Positions 1 through 7,515 of a stretch of DNA of 9,142 bases are shown here, piece after piece. A program made the position numbers and the translations under genes. This stretch comes from JAJKIP01 sp040509055 (GTDB lineage: Bacteria; Bacteroidota; Bacteroidia; Chitinophagales; Chitinophagaceae). Position 1 is the first letter of the stretch, and each line of letters begins with the position of its first letter. The notes below the pieces were generated by a model. The model had not been told where the DNA came from and did no database searches. It saw nothing but the letters and a program-made list of their open reading frames with translations. The stretch covers positions 1-9,142 of the forward strand of contig JBEVLT010000008.1 in assembly GCA_040509055.1 (NCBI GenBank), given 5' to 3'.

Positions 1-405
1 AGGCGGCCAGACTACATGGTTACGGTGGCCCGCTTTTCAGGAGTAGACTATGAAGCGACGATCGCAGATTTCAGGAAGGAGATCGGAACGGGACAAAAGG
101 TTTCCATTGCGGTCAATGATAAAAACCAGGTGATCGCCGTCGTGAATCATTCCACAGGAGAGGAGGGATCGCTCAAAAATAATTCGCTGACATTCAGTGA
201 AATTGCCAGCACCGTATTCTATGTGTCCATTCCCTGTGTCCTGCTTTATTTTATTGCGCAAAAGGCATTCGGCACGGTCAGGTATCATGACCTGGGATGG
301 GTGTTCCTGGCGGTGGGGGCGCTCATTGTGTTCTTTGTGGTAAGAGGAGTTGGCCGGCAATTTTGGGAAAGCAGTTCAGCGCTGGCTAAACTAAAAAGCG
401 GATAA
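1..405 (+). CDS. Small two-helix membrane protein of unknown function (5' end may lie outside the window)
   Basis: The frame is open to the left edge, so the true start may lie upstream. The first in-frame ATG is at 16, with AGGCGG nine bases before it, so 16 is also a plausible start. Counting from that ATG, residues 1-45 form a soluble beta-rich segment (DYEATIADFRKEIGTGQKVSI). After a polar linker come two hydrophobic helices, about residues 64-86 and 94-111, and a short charged tail ending in KLKSG. The layout, an extracytoplasmic or cytoplasmic beta domain next to two membrane helices, loosely resembles DUF3592-type membrane proteins, but I cannot confirm membership. The gene converges on the DUF1275 gene with 58 bases between the two stops, so the two are not co-transcribed. 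That the reading frame is real is fairly sure; the function is unknown. Confidence 0.65.
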   Translation, partial: RRPDYMVTVARFSGVDYEATIADFRKEIGTGQKVSIAVNDKNQVIAVVNHSTGEEGSLKNNSLTFSEIASTVFYVSIPCVLLYFIAQKAFGTVRYHDLGWVFLAVGALIVFFVVRGVGRQFWESSSALAKLKSG

Positions 406-463
406 CCGGTTGCAGTGCGGGAACGATTTTGTGCCTGGATTTTCGGATCCTCGTGTACAGGCT

Positions 464-1180
464 TTACCGGTCGATGATCCTGCGCCGTGCATGGTAATAC
501 AGGAAACGGATATTGTCATAAAAAAAGGCAAGCAGCAGAAACCCTGCTGCGGGTAAAAGCGTTTTCAGCCCGAGCGGTCTGAAGGCAATCCCGCCGGTAA
601 GACAACCCAGAAAAAAACACGCGATAATGGCTATTTTCAGAGAAATATTTTTTTTCAACTCCCGGTACATAGTTTCCCTGCGATAAAAAAGCAGCTGCGA
701 CAGTTCGATGCCCAGATCGGTGAACAGGCCGGTCAAATGGGTGGTCCGCACCACGGAACGCGATATCTTAGTGACCAGCGCATTTTGCAGCCCCATGGCA
801 AATAGCAGCATGCCAGCCGCCAACTGACTGCTGATGCTGTAACCGGCTATGCCCATTGAAATTAAAATAGCTGTCTCCATCAGTAACGGAATGGAATAAG
901 AAAGCCCCGGCCGGTTTCTTGAAACCAGCTCTACAAAAAAATTGGAGACAAAGGCGCCTGACAGGAAAGAAAAAATGAAAAACAGAAATATAAGCGCTGT
1001 TCTATAATTTTTGCCCGATACTTCTTCTGAAAAATAAGCGAAATGGCCGGTCACGTTGGTCGTCAGCACCTTTAGTGCCAGCAAACCGGTGGCATTGACT
1101 ATACCTGCCACAAAGGACAGGATAGAAGCAAGCTTCAGGTTATGGAGATAAGTTCTGCTTTTTCCTGTATGCCGGAACAT
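464..1180 (-). CDS. DUF1275 / YoaK-family integral membrane protein
   Basis: A 238-residue, strongly hydrophobic protein with about six predicted membrane helices and a basic C-terminus (YYHARRRIIDR). Family signatures are visible. Near the N-terminus, a first helix with AGIVNATGLLAL is followed by TTNVTGHF. In the middle, MGLQNALVTK is followed by VRTTHLTGLFTDLGIE, the most typical stretch of YoaK/DUF1275 proteins. Length matches the family's usual 220-250 residues. The family has no firmly established biochemical role; transport is often supposed. The ATG at 1180 is chosen because it gives a short basic N-terminus before the first helix and lies just behind a good Bacteroidota-type promoter match. 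The gene is read alone, divergent from the sensor kinase and convergent with the left-edge gene. It is visibly richer in A/T runs than the kinase and surface operon, so separate acquisition is possible. Family assignment is confident, function is not. Confidence 0.85.
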   Translation of the reverse strand: MFRHTGKSRTYLHNLKLASILSFVAGIVNATGLLALKVLTTNVTGHFAYFSEEVSGKNYRTALIFLFFIFSFLSGAFVSNFFVELVSRNRPGLSYSIPLLMETAILISMGIAGYSISSQLAAGMLLFAMGLQNALVTKISRSVVRTTHLTGLFTDLGIELSQLLFYRRETMYRELKKNISLKIAIIACFFLGCLTGGIAFRPLGLKTLLPAAGFLLLAFFYDNIRFLYYHARRRIIDR

Positions 1181-1194
1181 TGGTTTGTATTCTG

Positions 1195-1225
1195 CAAATT
1201 TATGAAACAGACAACAGACCGGAAA
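1195..1225 (-). promoter_or_regulatory. Putative Bacteroidota-type promoter of the DUF1275 gene
   Basis: Read on the minus strand, TAAATTTG (1202-1195) matches the Bacteroidota -7 consensus TAnnTTTG exactly. A TTTC (1225-1222) lies 19 bases further upstream, where the -33 TTTG/TTG element is expected. The -7 box ends 14 bases before the ATG, so the leader would be very short. Seen by eye only; such motifs also occur by chance in A/T-rich spacers. Confidence 0.4.
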
Positions 1226-1330
1226 GCAGGATGCACTGTTCTTGCCGGTGCGCGCCAGCCACTTGCTAAATTCCCTCTCTTTTATTTCAAATTTTTCCGT
1301 GCTTTGAGGTTTTAATCAACAGGAACGGTT

Positions 1331-4300
1331 TTGATCCGAAGCAGATTATGTCCAACGGGATGGGGAAAACGCAGCGGCCTTGCAATCACTTTGCTGGCGT
1401 GGTCCCTCACGTCTTTTTCCCAAGCCACCTTCCGGCCGGATATCCGTTTTGACAATTATACCTCCCGCTTCGGCTTTCCCCGCCAGTACATGCTGGATGT
1501 GGTGCGCGACGGCGCCGGCTATGTATGGGCGTTTGGCAATGGCCTGTCCCGGTTCAACGGCGTCGGCATTACCCGCTATACCAATACCAACAACCAGCAC
1601 CACGGACTGAAGGACAACTATGCGGCTGCCACCCAGGTAGACCAGTGGGGCCGCATCTGGCTGGGCAGCGCCGGCCTGGCCTGGTACGATCAGGCCAATG
1701 ACCGGTTCCGGTATATACAGCCGCCCGGCCGCAAACCTTATGAATTTGCTTATGGCCAGCGCATTATCGGCAACACCCTTTGGTACGTGACGCAGTATGG
1801 GCTATGTAAACTGGACCTGCGGACGCTGAAACCGGAAACTACCTCCCTGAAAGACGGGTTTCAGCCCTGGCTGATCTTCGACCTGGGCAATCAGGAGCTG
1901 CTGTACACGACCGGCAACAGCCGGTATTATATTTATCATACGCTGGCCGATACCTTCCGGTTGTACAACTGGTATGTGAATGGCGAATACGTCCGGATCA
2001 AGTGCGCGGCCCGGGCGGGCAATACTATCTGGCTGGGTACCAACAAAGGCGTTTGGCGCAGCCCTGATATGCACCAGCCCCCGCAGCCCGTAAAGGGGAT
2101 GGAAACGCTGAACGTGAAAGCGATGACCCTGTACCAGCCGATGGGGGGCGACAGCCTGCTGTGGATGGGCACAAACGGCAGCGGGCTCACGGTCGTCAAC
2201 TGTTATACCGGCCATATTGTAGCCAGCTATAAGCACGATGCCGGCAACGCGTTCAGCCTGAGCGCCGATAATATCAATGCGCTTTACATCGATAAAGACC
2301 GGAAGCTCTGGATCGCTCATGAAAATGGCATCAGTTTGCTGAACCCGGACAACCAGCTTTTCAAAACACAGCTGCTGCATTTTGACGGGCAGGCCAATGG
2401 CGATAACCTGGTTTTTCGGTTGTATCCCGACCAGTACGAGCCGGGTGCGGTGTGGCTCAGTGTCGGGCGGCAGGGACTGATGCGGCAGGATTGGTTTACC
2501 AAAAAAATAAACCGGCATGTACCGGTCATTGGGGGCGAATCGAGTTTTTATGATATGTGCCAGGTCGATAAAAAGTTATGGCTGCTCAATAGCTACAGCC
2601 GTGTTTTCCTCTGGCACGAGGAAAAAGGGTTGCTCAAAGAACTCCTGTTTTCTTATACCGGCAATGGGAATTATCCGTTCAACGTGCGTGCCATCTTTCG
2701 CGGCGGCGGCCGGTTTTATTTTCCGTCCAATTACGGGCTGTATGAATACATTCCCGGCGATAATACCATCCGGCGCGTGTACGAGCAGCCGGTAAATCCA
2801 AAGGTCATACCGGGGCAGTTCATCGAGAACGATATGTACTACGGTTTTTACGATTCCACCCGCCGGCGGGTATGGGTAGGCAGCCGCACAGGGCTGGTGG
2901 AGTACGACCCGGCTTCGGGCAGGGGCCGCGTGCATTACAACCGCGTAAATCCGGATACGATGAACAGCAATGCCCTGAACATGGCCGGCCCGGGGCCCGG
3001 CGGGATCATCGTTTGCTGCACCCGCAACGGTATCAGTACGTATGACCCGGAAGGGAACCGGTTCACGCTGATCAACCGGTTTGGCAACGTGATCAACCCC
3101 GGCAGCGCCAGCAGCATCCTGGATGGGCAAAAGATATGGATCAGTTCCAATGCCGGCATTTTTTCCTACGATTTTTCCAATGGTACTACCGATTTCGTCA
3201 ATTACATAACCCCGCTTACCGAAGAGTTTTCGCTGTACCAGATCAGCCGCATCGGCAACGAGATCACGTTTGGTTATCGTTCGGCCTATTCTTATTTCGA
3301 TCTTTCGGGCCGGCGTGTGAAAGCCATGCCTTCGCGCCCGGTGATCGAGAGGATGGTGGTGAACCAGCAACCTTATTATGCGCAGGGCCGGGACATAGAA
3401 TTGCCCTATGACCAGAACATCATCAGCTTTTATTTCACGGCATTTGAGTACAACAATCCCGAAGCCATCCGCTTCCGGTACCGCCTGGCCGAGCAGGACC
3501 GGGGCTGGACGGAAAGCCAGGGCGAACGCATCGCCAATTACAGTCGCCTGCCGCCCGGGAATTACCGGTTTATCGTACAGAGCGGTTCTGCTTCCGGCGA
3601 CTGGAACGGGGAGGAGGCTGTCGTCACTTTTACCATCCGGCCCCCGTTCTGGAAAACCTGGTGGTTCCGGCTGCTGGTCATTGCGACAGTTATTGGAGCG
3701 GTAACCTATCTGGTAAGGGGCCGCATCCGTAGCATCCGGCTGAAAGAAGAAGAAAAAACGCAGGTGAATAAAATGATGGCCGAACTGGAGATGAAGGCCC
3801 TGCGCAGTCAGATGAACCCGCATTTTATCTTTAACTCGCTGAACTCGATCCAGAAATACATCTGGGAAAACAAGCAGGAGGATGCCAGCGAGTACCTGAC
3901 CAAGTTTTCGAAGCTGATGCGGATGATCCTCGGCCACTCCATGCACCGGCTGATCACGCTGGAAGAAGAGCTGGCCAGCCTGCAGCTATATATCGAGCTG
4001 GAGCACCGCCGGTGCAACAATAAATTCGATTATGAAATACAGGTAGACGACCAGCTGGCCCTGCGGCAGATACTGGTGCCTCCGCTGCTGATACAGCCCT
4101 ATATCGAGAATGCCATCTGGCACGGCCTGCTGCCGAAAGAGGGCAGGGGCAGGCTGCGCGTCACCGTGAGCCGGAAAAACGAGCACGAGCTGCAATACGT
4201 GATCAGCGACGATGGTATCGGCCGGGCAAAAGCCCGGGAGCTCCAGGCCCGGAAACAGAAAACGGCTACTTCGTATGGCATGCAGATCACCAGCCAGCGG

Positions 4301-4426
4301 CTGCATGCGCTGGAAGTGAACGGGCATACGGGAGGGGTAACGGTGGAAGACCTCTACGCCGGAGTGGCCGATACCGGTACCAGGGTGGTACTAAGCGTGC
4401 CGGCAGAGTTTTTTGAGAAGTTGTAA
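1331..4426 (+). CDS. Beta-propeller / Y_Y_Y-domain LytS-type sensor histidine kinase
   Basis: A 1031-residue membrane-bound sensor kinase. Residues 1-32 are a signal peptide (basic n-region, LAITLLAWSL core, SQA cleavage area). Residues about 35-680 carry beta-propeller (Reg_prop-type) blades, with W-x-G-like motifs at 64 (YVWAFGNGLSRF), 109, 233, 277, 326, 514 and 602; the length fits two seven-bladed propellers. A Y_Y_Y domain spans about 690-770 (FRYRLAEQDRGW, LPPGNYRF). One membrane helix lies at about 776-797, then a charged coiled linker. The cytoplasmic kinase is of the LytS/YehU type: phospho-acceptor His831 in NPHFIFNSLNSIQ, N-box IENAIWHG (Asn927) and DDGIG (960-964). The sensor presumably reads a periplasmic ligand, often a glycan in relatives, and phosphorylates the LytTR regulator downstream. 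TTG at 1331 is the only start after the in-frame TAA at 1313; it follows AGGAACGG and preserves the signal peptide, whereas the next in-frame Met (residue 54) would remove it. There is no fused receiver or DNA-binding domain, unlike classic hybrid two-component systems. Confidence 0.93.
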   Translation: MIRSRLCPTGWGKRSGLAITLLAWSLTSFSQATFRPDIRFDNYTSRFGFPRQYMLDVVRDGAGYVWAFGNGLSRFNGVGITRYTNTNNQHHGLKDNYAAATQVDQWGRIWLGSAGLAWYDQANDRFRYIQPPGRKPYEFAYGQRIIGNTLWYVTQYGLCKLDLRTLKPETTSLKDGFQPWLIFDLGNQELLYTTGNSRYYIYHTLADTFRLYNWYVNGEYVRIKCAARAGNTIWLGTNKGVWRSPDMHQPPQPVKGMETLNVKAMTLYQPMGGDSLLWMGTNGSGLTVVNCYTGHIVASYKHDAGNAFSLSADNINALYIDKDRKLWIAHENGISLLNPDNQLFKTQLLHFDGQANGDNLVFRLYPDQYEPGAVWLSVGRQGLMRQDWFTKKINRHVPVIGGESSFYDMCQVDKKLWLLNSYSRVFLWHEEKGLLKELLFSYTGNGNYPFNVRAIFRGGGRFYFPSNYGLYEYIPGDNTIRRVYEQPVNPKVIPGQFIENDMYYGFYDSTRRRVWVGSRTGLVEYDPASGRGRVHYNRVNPDTMNSNALNMAGPGPGGIIVCCTRNGISTYDPEGNRFTLINRFGNVINPGSASSILDGQKIWISSNAGIFSYDFSNGTTDFVNYITPLTEEFSLYQISRIGNEITFGYRSAYSYFDLSGRRVKAMPSRPVIERMVVNQQPYYAQGRDIELPYDQNIISFYFTAFEYNNPEAIRFRYRLAEQDRGWTESQGERIANYSRLPPGNYRFIVQSGSASGDWNGEEAVVTFTIRPPFWKTWWFRLLVIATVIGAVTYLVRGRIRSIRLKEEEKTQVNKMMAELEMKALRSQMNPHFIFNSLNSIQKYIWENKQEDASEYLTKFSKLMRMILGHSMHRLITLEEELASLQLYIELEHRRCNNKFDYEIQVDDQLALRQILVPPLLIQPYIENAIWHGLLPKEGRGRLRVTVSRKNEHELQYVISDDGIGRAKARELQARKQKTATSYGMQITSQRLHALEVNGHTGGVTVEDLYAGVADTGTRVVLSVPAEFFEKL

Positions 4427-4481
4427 GCCAATTAAACGGTGAGGGGCCGCGTTCATTAACTTTATAGGCGACAAGACAACA

Positions 4482-4694
4482 ATGGGAAATAATCAAATCA
4501 TCATTTATCAGGCGCCGGATGGACGAACATCGGTAGATGTTGTTGTGGATCAGGATAGCGTCTGGCTGGACCAGGAAAGAATTTCTACTCTTTTCCAAAC
4601 AGATCGAACCTCCATTATGATAGCGGAAAGCAAGCCGAACGAAAAGGAAGTCATGGTGCAGGTGGTAGTCAATCTTATTAATGATAATAATTGA
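4482..4694 (+). pseudogene. Truncated RhuM-family (virulence RhuM-like) N-terminal fragment
   Basis: A 70-codon frame whose first 45 residues match the start of RhuM-family proteins: IIIYQAPDGRTSVDV, then VWLDQERISTLFQTDRTSI, a winged-helix-like segment. In intact relatives, usually over 300 residues, this continues with an RHIxNI...GEL stretch. Here the similarity stops abruptly near base 4616. The remaining 25 residues (ESKPNEKEVMVQVVVNL...) look unrelated, and no other frame downstream resumes the family. It is therefore most likely a deletion remnant. It could still be translated as a small protein, since the ATG and frame are intact. It lies 55 bases after the kinase stop and 54 bases before the regulator start, on the same strand, so any operon transcript runs through it. 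Intact RhuM genes are typical of mobile and defence-associated islands, which suggests past insertion here. Confidence 0.6.
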
Positions 4695-4748
4695 TACGTA
4701 TAATTATTTTCGAGTTGCAGGCCGGGTTGAAAAATTAAACAATCAATA

Positions 4749-5495
4749 ATGCTGAAAGCCCTGATCATCGACGATGAGCAACCCTGCGTGGAAACGCTCC
4801 GCATCATGCTCGAAAAAAAGTTTGCGGAGGACGTGCAGGTGGTAGCTGCTACCACGGCGGTAAGCGAAGGCTCGGCGCTGGTTGCCACCCACCGCCCCGA
4901 TATCGTTTTCCTGGATATCGAAATGCCGGGCATGAGTGGTATTGAATGGCTTCAGTCTTTGTCCCGCATCGATTTCCAGGTGATCTTTACCACGGCGCAC
5001 GAGCAATATGCCATCAAGGCCATCAAGCTGAACGCCCTCGACTACCTCACCAAACCCATCGGGCTGGACGACCTGGAGGCCGCCATACAGAAATCGAAAC
5101 GCAACCGTTCTGTACTGGATAAGTCGGAGGTGCAGCTGCTGCTGGAGCAACTGAAACCCGGCGGCGCCTCCCGGAAGATCGCGATCGCCTCCGGCACCGT
5201 CACCCATTTTATCCCCGTTAGCGAGATCGTCAGGGCTGAGTCGCAAAGCAACTATTCCACCGTCTATTTTATCAACCGTCCCAGGCAGGTGATCACCAAA
5301 ACCCTCAAGGAGCTGGAAGAGCAGCTGTCCGATCCGCGCTTCCTGCGGATACATCATTCGCACCTGGTGAACCTGGACCATGTGATCGGCTACAAAAACC
5401 AGGATAGCGGCTACCTCGTGATGCAGGGCAACGAGATCATCGAAATATCGCGCCGTAAAAAGCAGGAAGTGCTGCAGCGGCTCAACAAATTATAG
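4749..5495 (+). CDS. LytTR-family response regulator (LytR/AlgR type)
   Basis: A 248-residue two-domain transcription regulator. The receiver domain (about 1-120) has the acidic pocket Asp8/Asp9, phospho-acceptor Asp56 in VFLDIEMPGMSG, the switch Thr82 in IFTTAHEQYAIKA, and Lys102 in DYLTKPI. A short linker (RNRSVLDKSEVQ...) leads to a LytTR DNA-binding domain (about 145-248) with the hallmark stretches VRAESQSNYSTVYF, TLKELEEQL, FLRIHHSHLVNLDHV and ISRRKKQEVL. All active-site residues are present and the length is normal. LytS-type kinases phosphorylate such regulators, so this is the expected partner of the sensor upstream, although a 322-base spacer with a RhuM remnant separates them. The ATG at 4749 sits directly before the first beta strand (MLKALIIDDE). 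It probably acts on its own operon and on the surface genes that follow, but no convincing paired LytTR site was found by eye. Confidence 0.93.
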   Translation: MLKALIIDDEQPCVETLRIMLEKKFAEDVQVVAATTAVSEGSALVATHRPDIVFLDIEMPGMSGIEWLQSLSRIDFQVIFTTAHEQYAIKAIKLNALDYLTKPIGLDDLEAAIQKSKRNRSVLDKSEVQLLLEQLKPGGASRKIAIASGTVTHFIPVSEIVRAESQSNYSTVYFINRPRQVITKTLKELEEQLSDPRFLRIHHSHLVNLDHVIGYKNQDSGYLVMQGNEIIEISRRKKQEVLQRLNKL

Positions 5496-5535
5496 ACCGG
5501 CTGCTCAAATCCGGTTACCAGTTACTCAATCGCCA

Positions 5536-5566
5536 TTTCCCGTCTGCGGATTCCCCGGTAGGTTTA
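5536..5566 (+). promoter_or_regulatory. Possible promoter of the surface-protein operon
   Basis: TTTC (5536-5539), 19 bases of spacer, then TAGGTTTA (5559-5566). This is one base off the Bacteroidota -7 consensus TAnnTTTG and has the same spacing as the candidate before the DUF1275 gene. It lies 25 bases upstream of the small sorting-domain gene, in the 96-base gap after the response regulator. Weak by-eye match; read-through from the regulator gene is equally possible. Confidence 0.25.
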
Positions 5567-5591
5567 CAGCATAACCAATTGCATACCTGCA

Positions 5592-5831
5592 ATGAGCGCT
5601 GAAAAGGCTGCCAATATTACCATACGGCCCAACGCCGAACTGATCATCTATATCGATAAGGCAGACCTGTTGGCTCCTCCCCATGCCACCATCATCAGCA
5701 GCAGCGGCGAACCGGTGAAAAAGATAGCGCTGCAGGAAGGCAATAACCTGGTCAACATTACTCCATTTCTGCACCATAATTATTCCATCCGCGTGGTGAA
5801 CGGCAAAAACACAACGGTACAAAAGATATGA
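5592..5831 (+). CDS. Free-standing T9SS sorting-domain-like small protein
   Basis: A 79-residue protein that resembles the C-terminal type A sorting domain (Por_Secre_tail) of Bacteroidota type 9 secretion cargo. Visible matches in order are PNAELIIYIDKADLL (a shortened form of the PNP...IYIDK opening), ATIISSSGEPVKKIALQEG (the YdxxGkxVkk strand pair), NNLVNITPFLHHNYSIRVVNG (dIsxLxxGxYxvrv, with HNY for the usual G-x-Y) and the basic end TVQKI. In true cargo this domain sits behind a signal peptide and a large passenger. Here both are missing, and an in-frame TAG at 5559 with no start codon between it and 5592 rules out an upstream extension. The stop overlaps the barrel gene's start as ATGA, so translation is probably coupled. 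It could be a decayed cargo tail kept as a leader cistron, or a small functional partner of the barrel. The frame is fairly sure; the role is unknown. Confidence 0.7.
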   Translation: MSAEKAANITIRPNAELIIYIDKADLLAPPHATIISSSGEPVKKIALQEGNNLVNITPFLHHNYSIRVVNGKNTTVQKI

Positions 5832-7504
5832 ATAAGCCTGTCAAATACCTGCTGGTACTGTGCCTGCTTTCTGCGCAGTATGTACCGGCCCAGGATATCA
5901 GCCAGATGGTCACGCAAAAGCCGGTACGGCTATCCGGCGGCATTGACCTGCGGGGCATTTTTTACAAGGCCAATGGCATTGACCCCCGCCGGAAGCCATT
6001 TTCCTGGATCGCCTCGGGCAATGTAAATATTGCCCTGTACGGGTTCGATATACCCCTGAACTTTACCATCAGCGAGCAGGACCGCAGCTTCAGCCAGCCC
6101 TTTAACCAGTTTGGCCTGAGCCCGCGCTACAAATGGCTGACCCTGCACGGCGGCTACCGCAACATTTCTTTTTCTCCTTATACGCTGGACGGGCATACCA
6201 TGCTGGGCGGCGGCCTGGAGCTCAACCCCGGCAAATTCCATTTCGGCGTGATGTACGGCCGGCTGAACCGCGCCACTACCATCGATACCTCTACCGGCGC
6301 CATACAACCATTCAGCTTTTCCCGCAAGGGGCTGGCCATGAAGATCGGGTATGGTGATGAAAGCAGTTTTATCACCCTCAGCGCGCTGCGTGCCAAAGAC
6401 GACAGTGCCAGTGTAGAGGTGGATCCGCTCACCAAGCAGACCGTAACGGCGGCAGCCAATACAGTGGCGTCACTGGCCGGGCGTGTGCAGTTCTTTAAAA
6501 AATTATTCATCGAAGGGGATGGGGGCGTAAGCGTGTACACCAATGATATCGGCAACCAGCAGGCCGTACCCGACAGTAACAAATGGGTGGAAAAAGCGAA
6601 CAGGATCATGCCCATCAATGCGACCACAGAGTTTTACCTGGCTTACCGCGGCGCCATCGGTTTTATGAGCCAGGTGTTTTCGCTGAAGCTGGAATACCGG
6701 TATGTAGACCCGCAATTCCGCTCCATGGGTGTGTATTATTTCAACAACGACCAGGAGAGTATAACGGTCTCGCCTTCCCTCAACCTGCTGAAAGGGCGCC
6801 TGCGGCTGAACGGCAGCATCGGCCGGCAAAAAGACAATGTGCGGTCGCAGAAAGAAGCGACCACGACCCGCACCATCGGTATGGCCAACCTGGGTTGGGA
6901 TATTACCAGCCGGCTGGGTATCGATGCCAGCTTTGCCAACTATGCTTCCAACTCCAAACCTACCGTGGTGCTGATCCAGAACAAGTACCTGCTGGCGCAG
7001 AACAACAACAATTTCTCCGTCACCCCGCGTTATGTGTATACGACCACGCGGCATGCGCATGTGGTACTGGCGTCCTACAACCGGGCCATGCTTACCGACG
7101 AGAATACCGATACCAAGGCTTTCAACGCCATTACCACCGACATCTTTTTTGTCAACTATACTTTCTCCGTGCTGGCCCAGGGGCTGAGCCTGACAGCCGG
7201 GTTTAACCAGGCCAACAATAAATTGTCAGTGGGAAAATTTACCAACACAGGGGTTAACTCCACCATTGCCAAAGCATGGGTGAAGGCAAAACTGAATGCG
7301 TCGCTGAACGGTGCTTATACCATCAGCAAAAGCGATGCAGGTAAAACGAATATCATGAACCTGACGCTGAATACCAGCTACCAGCCCGGCCTGCATCACC
7401 GCGTATCGCTGCGGTATGCGCTGCTGGATAATAAACCTTCTTTTACCGGTCAGCCCGATTTCAATGAGCATACTGCAGAGCTCGGGTACAGCTTTACCTT
7501 TTAA
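5828..7504 (+). CDS. Predicted outer-membrane beta-barrel protein, uncharacterised family
   Basis: A 558-residue protein with a signal peptide (basic start, LLVLCLLSAQ core, likely cut near VPAQ, residues 20-22). The rest is alternating polar/hydrophobic beta strand with many aromatic ends and no cytoplasmic-type helix. It finishes in ELGYSFTF with a terminal Phe, the C-terminal signature of BAM-inserted outer-membrane barrels. A conspicuous block at about residues 91-140 (FNQFGLSPRYKWLTLHGGYR, then SFSPYTLDGHTMLGGGLELN and FGVMYGRLNRAT) looks like the family's conserved N-terminal core. I do not recognise an experimentally characterised member. No TonB box or plug domain is seen, so it is not a typical TonB-dependent receptor. 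The gene starts within the stop of the small sorting-domain gene (ATGA) and is followed after 11 bases by a TANFOR protein gene, so all three form a tight operon. A surface porin, anchor or export role is inference. Confidence 0.85.
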   Translation: MNKPVKYLLVLCLLSAQYVPAQDISQMVTQKPVRLSGGIDLRGIFYKANGIDPRRKPFSWIASGNVNIALYGFDIPLNFTISEQDRSFSQPFNQFGLSPRYKWLTLHGGYRNISFSPYTLDGHTMLGGGLELNPGKFHFGVMYGRLNRATTIDTSTGAIQPFSFSRKGLAMKIGYGDESSFITLSALRAKDDSASVEVDPLTKQTVTAAANTVASLAGRVQFFKKLFIEGDGGVSVYTNDIGNQQAVPDSNKWVEKANRIMPINATTEFYLAYRGAIGFMSQVFSLKLEYRYVDPQFRSMGVYYFNNDQESITVSPSLNLLKGRLRLNGSIGRQKDNVRSQKEATTTRTIGMANLGWDITSRLGIDASFANYASNSKPTVVLIQNKYLLAQNNNNFSVTPRYVYTTTRHAHVVLASYNRAMLTDENTDTKAFNAITTDIFFVNYTFSVLAQGLSLTAGFNQANNKLSVGKFTNTGVNSTIAKAWVKAKLNASLNGAYTISKSDAGKTNIMNLTLNTSYQPGLHHRVSLRYALLDNKPSFTGQPDFNEHTAELGYSFTF

Positions 7505-7515
7505 AGACAACGGCT

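Noticed and set aside
406..463. Bidirectional terminator between the two convergent genes
   Set aside because: Only a four-pair stem (GGAT/ATCC) and no paired T/A tracts were found; the spacer probably ends both transcripts but the sequence does not show how.
2576..3946. 456-codon open frame on the minus strand
   Set aside because: It lies wholly antisense to the kinase gene, which has clear domains. Its product shows low-complexity residue use typical of a shadow frame in G/C-rich DNA and no recognisable motif.
4743..5381. 212-codon minus-strand frame over the response regulator
   Set aside because: Fully antisense to a regulator with every catalytic residue in place; the translated product looks random.
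5496..5515. Possible terminator hairpin after the response regulator (ACCGG / CCGGT)
   Set aside because: Only a five-pair stem with a ten-base loop and no following T-run; too weak to call, and it leaves the relation between regulator and surface operon open.
5512..5527. Two GTTAC copies as a LytTR operator
   Set aside because: The spacing is 8 bases rather than about a helical turn plus, and the flanks fit the LytTR consensus poorly, so it is not supported as a binding site.
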